Below are positions 27,397 through 35,740 of a stretch of 64,000 nt of DNA, piece by piece. The DNA comes from Pseudoxanthomonas koreensis_A (GTDB lineage Bacteria; Pseudomonadota; Gammaproteobacteria; Xanthomonadales; Xanthomonadaceae): contig NZ_CP169056.1 of assembly GCF_041890415.1 (NCBI RefSeq), positions 2,542,001 through 2,606,000 of the forward strand, written 5' to 3'. The notes under the pieces were generated by a model. The model saw only the letters and a program-made list of their open reading frames with translations, ran no database searches and was not told the origin of the DNA. Made by a program: the position numbers and the translations under genes. Position 1 is the first letter of the stretch; every line of letters starts with the position of its first letter.

Positions 27397-27434
27397 TCCC
27401 TGACCGACGTCCGACACTCCGGCGGGAGGACCGG

Positions 27435-28076
27435 TCAGCATGCGGCTGCGTCGGTCAGCCCGACACCCGTCAGGCCAGCGCTTTTCAAGGCATCACGCAA
27501 CATGCGCGTGCAGAACACTTCGTCACCGGAGTAAGGCGTCATGAAGATCTTGGCGGAACCGACCACCTCTTCCCTGAAGACCAGGCTGGCGCCACCAGCA
27601 AGGCTGTAGAACTTGCCGTTGACGTAATCATCCCCGGTCTTGACCCTGAGCTTCGACGTCTCCTCATCAAGCGCATCCAGCGTGCGCACGACACCGCAGA
27701 GGTAGTACTGCGGCCCGGAAGAACCATCGGCCAAGGTGAAGTCACAGGCCGCGAACGCGAACCCTTCCGGATCGACCGACTCGAACACCTGCTTGGCCCG
27801 TTCGGACACGATCCAGATGCCCGCCAGTTCTTCCAAGTCCCGCGGCATGCCGCCTTTCTCCGGAACCTGGACCAGGTGCGGCGTCTCGGGATACTGGTTC
27901 GGGTCGCCATCAGGCGGCAGCATCACCGCCCATCCAGGTGCCCAGAGCCGGTCCCTGTTTGCGATTTCAATGCCTGGCACCTTCCCGCCACCATGGAAGC
28001 TGGACTCGATCACGTAGAACTTCCCGGCGTGCGGCACTGCCGGGGACGTGGCGGATGTCGCGGGCTGATCTGTCAT
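27435..28076 (-). CDS. Imm11/DUF1629-family putative immunity protein, third copy
   Basis: 213 residues. The N-terminal 136 residues differ from the fourth copy by a single Lys/Arg change, so the two genes derive from a very recent duplication or gene conversion. The C-terminal third diverges sharply (VVGSAKIFMTPYSGDEVFCTRML). The ATG at 28076 has AAGGAA; a 15-codon extension upstream is not conserved. It is probably co-transcribed with the rest of the locus. Confidence 0.8.
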   Translation of the reverse strand: MTDQPATSATSPAVPHAGKFYVIESSFHGGGKVPGIEIANRDRLWAPGWAVMLPPDGDPNQYPETPHLVQVPEKGGMPRDLEELAGIWIVSERAKQVFESVDPEGFAFAACDFTLADGSSGPQYYLCGVVRTLDALDEETSKLRVKTGDDYVNGKFYSLAGGASLVFREEVVGSAKIFMTPYSGDEVFCTRMLRDALKSAGLTGVGLTDAAAC

Positions 28077-28111
28077 GGCGTTTCCTTCGCGAGCGCTGTA
28101 GCGCCTTCCTC

Positions 28112-28128
28112 GACATGGCAATTCTATT
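28112..28128 (-). promoter_or_regulatory. Conserved intergenic motif upstream of Imm11 copy 3
   Basis: On the minus strand AATAGAATTGCCATGTC, 36 bases upstream of the start. It is absent before copy 4, whose upstream DNA is the lipA end. Confidence 0.4.
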
Positions 28129-28184
28129 GGACTTGCATGCTTTCCCGGAGAGCTGCACCGGCCATGCGGGCTGGACAGTTGCCA

Positions 28185-28823
28185 TCAGTAATCGGCCGCG
28201 TCGATCAACCAGATCCCGGACAGTCCCGCCTCCTTTATTGCATCGTGCAGCGGGCGATCGCAGAACACATTGCTTGAAAACGGCGTCCGGAACACATGTG
28301 CCGAGCCAAGGGCATGCTCCTTGAATACGAGGTTCGCCCCACCAACCAGGCTGTAGTGTTTGCCCTTGGGATAGTCGTCACTCAGGATGATCCTGAGCCG
28401 CGAGGCCTCTTCATCGAGCGCATCAAGCGTGCGCACGACACCGCAGAGGTAGTACTGCGGCCCGGACGAGCCATCGGCCAAGGTGAAGTCGCAGGCCGCG
28501 AACGCGAACCCTTCCGGATCGACCGACTCGAACACCTGCCTGGCCCGTTCGGACACGATCCAGATGCCCGCCAGTTCTTCCAAGTCCCGCGGCATGCCGC
28601 CTTTCTCCGGAACCTGGACCAGGTGCGGCGTCTCGGGATACTGGTTCGGGTCGCCATCAGGCGGCAGCATCACCGCCCATCCAGGTGCCCAGAGCCGGTC
28701 CCTGTTTGCGATTTCAATGCCTGGCACCTTCCCGCCGCCATGGAAGCTGGACTCGATCACGTAGAACTTCCCGGCGTGCGGCACTGCCGGGGACGTGGCG
28801 GATGTCGCGGGCTGGTCTGTCAT
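28185..28823 (-). CDS. Imm11/DUF1629-family putative immunity protein, first gene of the locus
   Basis: 212 residues. It is a mosaic: its N-terminal 136 residues are nearly identical to the third copy, and its C-terminal part resembles the second copy (ALGSAHVFRTPF, FCDRPLHDAI). The identity with copy 3 includes the ribosome site and about 15 bases of leader, then stops. It begins 58 bases after the lipA stop on the same strand, so it could be transcribed by read-through from lipBA. Confidence 0.8.
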   Translation of the reverse strand: MTDQPATSATSPAVPHAGKFYVIESSFHGGGKVPGIEIANRDRLWAPGWAVMLPPDGDPNQYPETPHLVQVPEKGGMPRDLEELAGIWIVSERARQVFESVDPEGFAFAACDFTLADGSSGPQYYLCGVVRTLDALDEEASRLRIILSDDYPKGKHYSLVGGANLVFKEHALGSAHVFRTPFSSNVFCDRPLHDAIKEAGLSGIWLIDAADY

Positions 28824-28881
28824 GGCGTTTCCTTCGCGGGTCCCACCAGACCGCACACCTGGCAGTGGCGTCCTTGGTGGC

Positions 28882-29892
28882 TCAGCCCACTCCGGCGCCG
28901 GCAGCCTGGCGGTCGGCGTGGTAGGACGAGCGCACCATCGGCCCGGAGGCGACGTGGCTGAAGCCCAGCTCGTAGCCGAAGACTTCCAGTGCCTTGTACT
29001 CGTCGGGCGTCCAGTAACGCATCACCGGGTGGTGGTGGGCGGTGGGCTGCAGGTACTGGCCGATGGTCACCATTTCCACGTCGTGCGCGCGCAGGTCGCG
29101 CAGGGTGGCGTGCACCTGCTCCAGGGTCTCGCCCAGGCCGAGCATGATCCCGGACTTGGTCGGGATCGACGGGTGCTGGGCCTTGAACTTCTGCAGCAGG
29201 GTCAGCGACCACTGGTAGTCCGCGCCCGGGCGCACGTTCGGGTACAGGTCCGGGACGGTCTCGATGTTGTGGTTGAACACATCCGGCGGGTTGGCCGCCA
29301 GGATCTCCAGGGCGCGGTCCATGCGGCCCTTGCCGCGGAAGTCGGGGGTCAGGATCTCGATCCGGGTGCCCGGGCTGAACTCGCGGATGGCGGTGATGCA
29401 GTCGACGAAGTGGGTCGCGCCGCCGTCGCGCAGGTCGTCGCGGTCCACGCTGGTGACCACCACGTAGCGCAGGCCCATGTCCTTGACCGTCTGCGCCAGG
29501 TGCAGCGGCTCGGCCGGATCCGGCGGCTTGGGCCGGCCGTGGGCCACGTCGCAGAACGAGCAGCGCCGGGTGCACACCTCGCCCAGGATCATGAAGGTTG
29601 CGGTGCCGTGGCCGAAGCACTCGTGGATGTTGGGGCAGCTGGCCTCCTCGCACACGGTGACCAGGCGGTTCTGGCGCAGCTTGGCCTTGAGGTTGGCCAC
29701 CGCGTTGCCCGAGGGGATGCGCACCCGGATCCACGAGGGCTTGCGCAGCACCGGCGCGTCGGCAAACTGCACCGGCGAACGGCCGATCTTGTCTCCGCCC
29801 AGCTGCTTGGCGCCGACCTGCAGGGATTCCTGCGGTGCGGCGGACTCGGGCAGGACCTGGAGCGGGATGGCACGGGGGGCGGAGGTGTTCAT
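28882..29892 (-). CDS. lipA: Lipoyl synthase LipA
   Basis: Radical SAM enzyme inserting two sulfurs into protein-bound octanoyl groups to make lipoate. 336 residues. It has the auxiliary cluster cysteines in CEEASCPNIHEC, the radical SAM motif CTRRCSFC, GGATHFVDCI, GIMLGLGE, and the C-terminal VRSSYHA whose Ser ligates the auxiliary cluster. The ATG at 29892 gives normal length. It follows lipB on the same strand with a REP element in the 79-base gap. Confidence 0.97.
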   Translation of the reverse strand: MNTSAPRAIPLQVLPESAAPQESLQVGAKQLGGDKIGRSPVQFADAPVLRKPSWIRVRIPSGNAVANLKAKLRQNRLVTVCEEASCPNIHECFGHGTATFMILGEVCTRRCSFCDVAHGRPKPPDPAEPLHLAQTVKDMGLRYVVVTSVDRDDLRDGGATHFVDCITAIREFSPGTRIEILTPDFRGKGRMDRALEILAANPPDVFNHNIETVPDLYPNVRPGADYQWSLTLLQKFKAQHPSIPTKSGIMLGLGETLEQVHATLRDLRAHDVEMVTIGQYLQPTAHHHPVMRYWTPDEYKALEVFGYELGFSHVASGPMVRSSYHADRQAAGAGVG

Positions 29893-29949
29893 GCGGCCAT
29901 TGTAAAGCGCAGCCCGGCGCGTTGCCCGGAGAGCCGGCGGTCATCGATG

Positions 29950-29977
29950 GCGGCGCCGGCAAGGCCGGCTCCTACAG
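29950..29977 (-). repeat. REP element supplying the lipB stop codon
   Basis: Reverse copy GGCGCCGGCAAGGCCGGCTC then CTACAGG. On the minus strand it reads CCTGTAGGAGCCGGCCTTGC, and its TAG is the lipB stop at 29972-29974. It separates lipB from lipA. Confidence 0.85.
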
Positions 29978-30640
29978 GGGCTCCGGCAGGCCGGGCTGCG
30001 GCTGCAGCACCACCCCGAACTGGCTGGCCACCTGTTCCAGCAGCACCGCCTTGGCGGCCTGCATGCCCGCGGGGCCGCCCAGGTCGCACACCGACACCAC
30101 CTGCAGGCCCTGGTAGCCGCAGGGATTGATCCGGTGGAACGGCTCCAGGTCCATGTCGATGTTGAACGCCAGGCCGTGGAAACTGCAGCCACGGCGCACC
30201 CGGATGCCCAGCGCGGCGACCTTGGCCCCGCCCACGTAGACCCCGGGCGCACCCTCGCGCCGCTGCCCGCCGATGTTCCATTCCCCGAGTGCATCGATCA
30301 CCGCCTGCTCGATCCGGTGCACGTAGTCGCGCACGCCAAGGCCCAGGCGGCGCAGGTCCAGCAGCGGGTACAGCACGATCTGGCCCGGCCCGTGGTAGGT
30401 CACCTGGCCACCGCGGTCCACGTGCAGCACCGGGATGTCGCCGGGGGCCAGCACGTGTTCGGGCTTGCCGGCCTGGCCCAGGGTGAATACCGGCTCGTGC
30501 TCGACCAGCCACAGCTCGTCGGTGGTGTCGGCGGTGCGGGCATCGGTGAAACGCTGCATTGCACGCCACACCGGCTCGTAGGGCTGGCGGCCCAGGTCGA
30601 ACACCCGGGCGGTGCGGGCACTGGCCGCTACAGGGTCCAC
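29972..30640 (-). CDS. lipB: Octanoyltransferase LipB
   Basis: Moves octanoate from acyl carrier protein to lipoyl domains, the step before LipA. 222 residues. It has RGGQVTYHGPGQIVLYPL, the active Lys in GGAKVAALGIRVRRG, SFHGLAFNID, and the active Cys in HRINPCGYQGL. The start is GTG at 30640, overlapping the last 13 bases of the ybeD-type gene; a GTG at 30604 is an alternative. The stop codon belongs to a REP element, and the tail QPQPGLPEPL just before it is not conserved in the family. Confidence 0.95.
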   Translation of the reverse strand: MDPVAASARTARVFDLGRQPYEPVWRAMQRFTDARTADTTDELWLVEHEPVFTLGQAGKPEHVLAPGDIPVLHVDRGGQVTYHGPGQIVLYPLLDLRRLGLGVRDYVHRIEQAVIDALGEWNIGGQRREGAPGVYVGGAKVAALGIRVRRGCSFHGLAFNIDMDLEPFHRINPCGYQGLQVVSVCDLGGPAGMQAAKAVLLEQVASQFGVVLQPQPGLPEPL

Positions 30641-30906
30641 TTCACGTCCGGGTGGTCGCGCAGGGCCTGGTGGGCCGCGTCGTACTGCGCACGATTCTCG
30701 GCACGGAAGCCGATCCGCACCGAAACGTACTTGCCGTTGGACGAAAGCCGGCTGCGCACGCTGTCCTCCAGCACCTGCACGCCGGCCTGCGCCAGTTGCA
30801 GCGGCAACGCGGACTCCAGCCCCTTGTCCGCAGCACCCATCGCGCTGAGCTCGAAGGTGCCGGGGAACTGGAACCCGTGTTCGGGATTGTCTGACCTGAT
30901 TTCCAT
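30628..30906 (-). CDS. DUF493/YbeD family protein
   Basis: 92-residue alpha/beta protein of the YbeD family, a small ACT-like fold of unknown biochemical role that is usually found beside lipB, as here. It has GFQFPGTFELSAMG, DSVRSRLSSNGKYVSVRIGF and a C-terminal HPDVKWTL. The ATG at 30906 is preferred over an upstream extension. It overlaps lipB by 13 bases, so translation is coupled. Confidence 0.9.
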   Translation of the reverse strand: MEIRSDNPEHGFQFPGTFELSAMGAADKGLESALPLQLAQAGVQVLEDSVRSRLSSNGKYVSVRIGFRAENRAQYDAAHQALRDHPDVKWTL

Positions 30907-31014
30907 GCCACCATTATCGGGCCGCGCCGCACCCAACCCAAGCCTCGCCCGACATCTTCACCCCGCGTCGCAGCGGAGGGGTTCTAATTGCCGCGTCCCT
31001 GCATGGAGCGCCCG

Positions 31015-32073
31015 ATGACCACCCGCCACCTGCCTGCCATCGCCGCCCTGGGTGCTGCGTTGCTTGCTTCCCCTGCCCTGGCCGATGACCGCTGCGAAGG
31101 CAGCCGCATGGACGGGACCCCACCGGCGGTCAACTTCCGCGTCGACAACGACCTGTTCGGCGGCGAGAGCCAGGACCAGGGCTACACCAATGGCGCGGTG
31201 ATCACCCTGGTCTCGCCCAACCTCAACGACTACACCGACGACCCGTGCCTGCCGCGGGTGGCGCGCTGGATCAACCGCCGCCTGGAGCGGATCCAGCCCG
31301 GGCGCTTCGACCAGCAGAACATGGTGTTTTCACTGAGCCAGTCGCTGTACACGCCCAGCGACTACACCCGCCGCGACCTCATCGCCGGCGATCGCCCGTA
31401 CGCGGCGGTGCTGCTGGCCAGCTTCGGCTTCAACGCGCGCAACCAGTCGGACCTGCGCACCACCCAGTTGCAGGTGGGCGTCGTGGGTCCGGCTGCACTG
31501 GGCCGGCAGGTGCAACACGCCGTGCACAAGGTCACCGGCAGCGAAGAGTTCCGCGGCTGGGAGCACCAGTTGCGCAACGAGCCGGTGGTGCGCCTGGTGC
31601 ATGAGCGCATGCACCGCTGGCCCGGCGACCAGTCCTTCAACGCCGACGGCTGGGCGTGGGACGCCATCGGCCACTGGGGCGGCGCGGTGGGCAACCTGAG
31701 CACCCATGCCAACGCCGGCATGGAGCTGCGGCTGGGCTGGAAGATCCCGGACGATTTCGGCAGCACGCCGCTGCGCCCGGCCGGCGAGAACACCGCGCCA
31801 CGCACCACCAGCCGCGGCCACGGCTGGTCGGCGCACGTGTTCCTGACCTCGGACGTGCGCTGGGTCCTGCGCGACATCACCCTGGATGGCAACACCTTCC
31901 GCGACAGCCACAGCGTGGACAAGCGTGCGCTGGTGGGCGAGGTGGGCTACGGGCTGGCGGTGACCCGCGGACGCTGGAAGTTCGCCCTGGCCCGTTATCA
32001 CGGCGCGCGCGAATTCGAAGGGCAGCAGGAGCGGCCGGTGTTCGGCAGCTTCACCATCAGCCGGATGCTGTAG
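31015..32073 (+). CDS. LpxR-family outer-membrane lipid A deacylase-like protein
   Basis: 352 residues with a signal peptide (MTTRHLPAIAALGAALLASPALA). It opens with NFRVDNDLFGGESQDQGYTNGAVITL, the N-terminal region of LpxR/DUF2219 proteins, whose Asn/Asp/Thr residues lie near the active site of the 12-stranded barrel. It also has YTPSDYTRRDLIAGDRPYAA and NADGWAWDAIGHWGG. Known LpxR removes the 3'-acyloxyacyl chain of lipid A. The ATG at 31015 follows GGAG at 31004; an ATG at 31003 is possible. It splits the usual dacC-ybeD neighbourhood and faces the CsgG-like gene. Confidence 0.85.
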   Translation: MTTRHLPAIAALGAALLASPALADDRCEGSRMDGTPPAVNFRVDNDLFGGESQDQGYTNGAVITLVSPNLNDYTDDPCLPRVARWINRRLERIQPGRFDQQNMVFSLSQSLYTPSDYTRRDLIAGDRPYAAVLLASFGFNARNQSDLRTTQLQVGVVGPAALGRQVQHAVHKVTGSEEFRGWEHQLRNEPVVRLVHERMHRWPGDQSFNADGWAWDAIGHWGGAVGNLSTHANAGMELRLGWKIPDDFGSTPLRPAGENTAPRTTSRGHGWSAHVFLTSDVRWVLRDITLDGNTFRDSHSVDKRALVGEVGYGLAVTRGRWKFALARYHGAREFEGQQERPVFGSFTISRML

Positions 32074-32109
32074 CCGCGCGCGGCGCCACGGATGGGCCGC
32101 GTCGGCCAA

Positions 32110-32134
32110 CCGGCCCGGCATTGCGCCGGGCCGG
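32110..32134. terminator. Perfect hairpin between convergent genes, probable bidirectional terminator
   Basis: CCGGCCCGGC at 32110-32119 pairs perfectly with GCCGGGCCGG at 32125-32134 around a 5-base loop. It is placed midway between the lpxR-like stop (32073) and the CsgG-like stop (32144). There is no T-run on either side, so it may act with Rho or by blocking exonuclease. Confidence 0.55.
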
Positions 32135-32143
32135 CTCACACGC

Positions 32144-33106
32144 TTACTTGGCCAGTTCGGTCATGGTCGAGTTGACCCAGCCGGCATTGCCCAGCTCGTC
32201 CTCGACTTCCCACATCAGGCCGTCCTTCTGGCCGGTGGGGTACAGCAGCATGCCCGGGTCCAGGTCGCGCACGGCCTTGCCGCTGCCCTTGGAATTGGCC
32301 AGCAGGCGCGCCGGCCGCACCACGCGCAGGGCCTGGGTCACGTTGGCGGCCGAGGCGTTGTCGGGCAGTCCGCCCAGCTGGGCGATGATGTTGTTGAACG
32401 CCTGCAGGTAGGCCAGGGTGATGACCTGGCCGATCTCGGTGTTGGCGTAGCCGCCCACGCCCGCGCTGCCCAGGCCGCTGCTGCCCCAGAGGGTGGCGCC
32501 GGCGCTGAAGCCGATGTCGGTCTTCTTGGCCGAGCCTTCGGCCACGGCAACCTGCTCGGAGGAGCGCACGTCGGTCACGGTCAGGACCACGTCGGCGGTC
32601 TTGCGCTTGAAGTTCAGGCCACCGATCACGCGGCCGGCGTTGCCGCCCACCAGGCCGCCAAGCAGGCCGCTGACGGCATTGCCGCCGGCATTGCTGTTGG
32701 CGCCGATCAGGTCCGGCACCAGCACGTAGTCGGCCGCCTTGATCTGGCCCTTGCCGATGTTGGAGCCGCGCCGCAGGTCGCCGTCGGCGCCCAGCGCACG
32801 CTCGGCCTGGGCGGCGGCCATGCCGGCACCGCGATCAACCAGGGTGAAGCAGCGCGACTTGCTGACGAAGACCTTGATCAGGCGCGAGGGAGCCGGCAAC
32901 TGCTGCCCGGTCCACCAATGGGTGCCATCCTCCGGCTCGATCACCGAGATCGTGCCCAGCGGCGAGGCACACTGCGGGATCTGCGCCATCTGGTCCTGGC
33001 GCTGCTGCTGTGCACTGGCCCGCTGGGCCTGGGCAGGTACCGCCACGGCGGCAAAAACAAGCATGCCCACGGCCCACGCCGCCGGCCGACCAATCGAATT
33101 CAACAT
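32144..33106 (-). CDS. CsgG/HfaB-like secreted protein with C-terminal SH3-like tail
   Basis: 320 residues with a Sec signal peptide (MLNSIGRPAAWAVGMLVFAAVAVPAQA). The central part (KVFVSKSRCFTLVDRGAG, ADYVLVPDLIG, VVLTVTDVRSSEQVAVAEGSAKK) matches the CsgG/curli-assembly fold. The C-terminal 60 residues resemble a bacterial SH3 module (MLWEVEDELGNAGWVN type). No lipobox is seen, unlike CsgG itself. No curli genes are nearby, so an envelope or secretion accessory role is only inferred. Confidence 0.75.
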   Translation of the reverse strand: MLNSIGRPAAWAVGMLVFAAVAVPAQAQRASAQQQRQDQMAQIPQCASPLGTISVIEPEDGTHWWTGQQLPAPSRLIKVFVSKSRCFTLVDRGAGMAAAQAERALGADGDLRRGSNIGKGQIKAADYVLVPDLIGANSNAGGNAVSGLLGGLVGGNAGRVIGGLNFKRKTADVVLTVTDVRSSEQVAVAEGSAKKTDIGFSAGATLWGSSGLGSAGVGGYANTEIGQVITLAYLQAFNNIIAQLGGLPDNASAANVTQALRVVRPARLLANSKGSGKAVRDLDPGMLLYPTGQKDGLMWEVEDELGNAGWVNSTMTELAK

Positions 33107-33271
33107 TCAGGTATCCCCTCTACGTGTCCATACGATGCCGTCAGGCACCCGCTCCCCGGCCGGGAACGCAGGCGATACTAGGGCATGGGCCGTGCATGCG
33201 CCAATGCTGCAGGCCGGGCGGGTGGCCCAGCCGGCCGCGAGCTGGCCCGGCCAAGCCAGGCCAGGCTTGGT

Positions 33272-34492
33272 TCACTCCGATTCCCACCACATCCAGAACG
33301 CATCCCACAGGCGCTTGAAGAAGCCGGCCTCCTCGACCGCGGCCACCGCCACCAGCGGCGCGTGCGCCACCACCTCGCCATCCAGCGAAATCTTGACCAT
33401 GCCCACCTGCTGCCCGGCGGCCACCGGCGCCACCAGCGAACGCGGCACCTCCATGGTCGGCTTGAGGTCGGCATAGCGGCCACGCGGCACGCTCACCAGC
33501 AGCGGCTCGGCCACGCCCAGCTGGACCTGGTCGGCCTTGCCCTTCCATACCTTCAGCGGCGCCACCAGCTTGCCCGGCTCGTACAGCCGGTGGGTCTCGT
33601 AGAAGCGGAAGCCCCAGTTGAGCAGGGCCATGCTGTCATCGGCGCGCTGGCGCTCGGAGGCGCCGCCCATCACCACCGCGACCAGGCGCTGCTCGCCGCG
33701 CTGGGCCGAACTCATCAGGCAGTAGCCGGCCTTGGAGTGGTGCCCGGTCTTGATGCCGTCGACGCTGGCGTCGCGCCACAACAGCAGGTTGCGGTTGGGC
33801 TGGGTGATGCCGTTGACCGTGAATTCCTTGATCTTGTTGTAGCCGTAGGCCTGCGGATAATCGCGGATGAAGGCACGGCCCAGCAGCGCCAGGTCGTGGG
33901 CGGTGCTGTAGTGCTCCGGCGCGGACAGCCCGTGGGCATTGACGAAGTGGCTGTTCTTCATCCCGATCCGCGCCGCGTAGCTGTTCATCAGCTCGGCAAA
34001 GGCTTCCTGGCTGCCGGCCACGTGCTCGGCCAGGGCGATGGCCGCGTCGTTGCCCGACTGCACGGCCATGCCCACTTCCATGTCATGCAGCGGCGCGCGC
34101 TGGTTGACCGGAAAGCCGCTGAAGCTGCCGTCGGTGCGCGCCCCGCCCTCGCGCCAGGCGCGCTCGCTCATCAGGACCTGGTCGTCGGCCTTGACCCGGC
34201 CGTTGGCGATCTCGGCGGCGATCACATATGAAGTCATGACCTTGGTGATGCTGGCCGGCTCCACCCGCTCATCGATGTTTTCACCGGCCAGCACCTGGCC
34301 GCTGGCGTAGTCCATCACCAGCCAGGCGCTGGACGTGGAAGGCTTGGGCGCCTGCGGCACCGCCACCGGGGCGGCCGGGCCGGCTACCGGCGCGGGCGTT
34401 GGCATTGGCGCCTGGGCGGACACCAGCCCGGCGGCAAGCACGGCGGCCAGCGCGACGGCACCTGCGCCCAGGGAGGACGAGCGGAAATTCAT
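33272..34492 (-). CDS. dacC: D-alanyl-D-alanine carboxypeptidase (PBP5/6 type)
   Basis: Trims the terminal D-alanine of peptidoglycan stem peptides. 406 residues. It has a signal peptide (MNFRSSSLGAGAVALAAVLAAGLVSA), a Pro/Ala linker, then the S11 catalytic motifs EPASITKVMTSYV (SxxK), SGNDAAIAL (SxN) and DGIKTGHHSKAG (KTG), followed by the PBP5_C domain and an amphipathic C-terminal helix (AGFFKRLWDAFWMWWESE) for membrane attachment. It is the last gene of the cell-elongation block, 108 bases after rlpA. Confidence 0.94.
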   Translation of the reverse strand: MNFRSSSLGAGAVALAAVLAAGLVSAQAPMPTPAPVAGPAAPVAVPQAPKPSTSSAWLVMDYASGQVLAGENIDERVEPASITKVMTSYVIAAEIANGRVKADDQVLMSERAWREGGARTDGSFSGFPVNQRAPLHDMEVGMAVQSGNDAAIALAEHVAGSQEAFAELMNSYAARIGMKNSHFVNAHGLSAPEHYSTAHDLALLGRAFIRDYPQAYGYNKIKEFTVNGITQPNRNLLLWRDASVDGIKTGHHSKAGYCLMSSAQRGEQRLVAVVMGGASERQRADDSMALLNWGFRFYETHRLYEPGKLVAPLKVWKGKADQVQLGVAEPLLVSVPRGRYADLKPTMEVPRSLVAPVAAGQQVGMVKISLDGEVVAHAPLVAVAAVEEAGFFKRLWDAFWMWWESE

Positions 34493-34600
34493 GCGGATAC
34501 GGACTCCTGCGTGGACCGGCCAATGGCCGGGCGATGGATGCGTGGAACGGAAGACACGATTGTATCGACGCCGCTCACCACGGCGGCGGCACGGCGGCGT

Positions 34601-35740
34601 TCATTCACGCACGGTTTGCGGCATGCCGAATCCCAGACCCGCGATTCGCCCGGCGAGTTCCGCAGCATCGGTGCCGGCGGGCGCCACCCGCAGCCGCCAC
34701 AGGGTGCGGCCGCCGCTGACGACATCGTCCAGGCGCGCGTTGGAAATACCGGCGGCAAGCAGCCGCTCCAGCGCACGGCGCGCATTGTCCAGGCTGGAAA
34801 AACTGGCCACCTGCAACATCGGCGCAGCCGCGACGGCCTGGTCCGTTGCCCCGTCCGTGGCAAGCAGCGGCGCAGCCGATGCGGTGGTGTCCGGCTCCCG
34901 GTGCGTGGCCGCCGCCGGGACGGCAGGCAGGGCCTGCACCCACTGGTCCAGCGCGGTGGCGGCCGCATCGGCACCCACCCGGGCGGTTGCCGATGCGGGT
35001 GCCGGCGATGGCGACGCCGGGACGTGCGTGGCCGCTGCCGGCACCGGCGCGGCCATGTCTTCGGGACTCAGCGCGCGCACCTCCACCCGCCCGGTGCCGC
35101 GGGTGACGATATCCAGCTTCACCGCCGCCGCGTAACTGAGGTCGATCACCCGGCCGTCGTGGAACGGGCCGCGGTCGTTGACCCGCACCACCACCGAGCG
35201 GCCGTTGTCCAGATTGGTGACCCTGGCAAAGCTGGGCAGCGGCAGGGTCTTGTGCGCGGCGGTGAAGGCGTACATGTCGTACACCTCCTGGTTGGAGGTG
35301 CGCCGGCCATGGAACTTGTTGCCGTAATACGAGGCCAGGCCCTGCTCCAGGTAACCCTGGGGCTTGTCCATCACCCGGTACTGCTTGCCCAGCACCGTGT
35401 AGGGCGAACGGTTGCCCACCGGCGAGCGCGGTACCGCCGTCACCACCGGTTCGGGGATGCATTCCACGCGCGGCACGTAGTCCGGCGTGCTGTCGCGTAC
35501 GCCGGGCTTGTACAGGCCGCCGGCGACATAGTCGCCGCGGGTGGAGGGATCTTCCTGTGCCGCCGCATAGGGCGAGGTGTCCGGGCAGTCGGCCGCCAGC
35601 GCGGCGCCCTTGCCGGCCACGGCGGTGCCCGGCCCCGCCGTGGCGGGCTTTTTCGGTGCGCTGCCGCAGGCGGCCAGGGCAAGCGCGGCGAGCAGCACCA
35701 GCGCCCGGACCGCCACCGTCCCGCAGCGCGCCGCGCTCAT
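34601..35740 (-). CDS. rlpA: Septal ring lytic transglycosylase RlpA (lipoprotein, SPOR)
   Basis: Outer-membrane lipoprotein that cleaves denuded glycan strands. 379 residues. It has the lipobox ALAAC near residue 25, a double-psi beta-barrel RlpA domain with GLASYYGNKFHGRRTSNQE and VVRVNDRGPFHDGRVIDLSYAAA, an Ala-rich linker, and a C-terminal SPOR domain (LQVASFSSLDNARRALERL) that binds denuded peptidoglycan. The start codon overlaps the mltB stop (ATGA), so translation is coupled. Confidence 0.94.
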   Translation of the reverse strand: MSAARCGTVAVRALVLLAALALAACGSAPKKPATAGPGTAVAGKGAALAADCPDTSPYAAAQEDPSTRGDYVAGGLYKPGVRDSTPDYVPRVECIPEPVVTAVPRSPVGNRSPYTVLGKQYRVMDKPQGYLEQGLASYYGNKFHGRRTSNQEVYDMYAFTAAHKTLPLPSFARVTNLDNGRSVVVRVNDRGPFHDGRVIDLSYAAAVKLDIVTRGTGRVEVRALSPEDMAAPVPAAATHVPASPSPAPASATARVGADAAATALDQWVQALPAVPAAATHREPDTTASAAPLLATDGATDQAVAAAPMLQVASFSSLDNARRALERLLAAGISNARLDDVVSGGRTLWRLRVAPAGTDAAELAGRIAGLGFGMPQTVRE

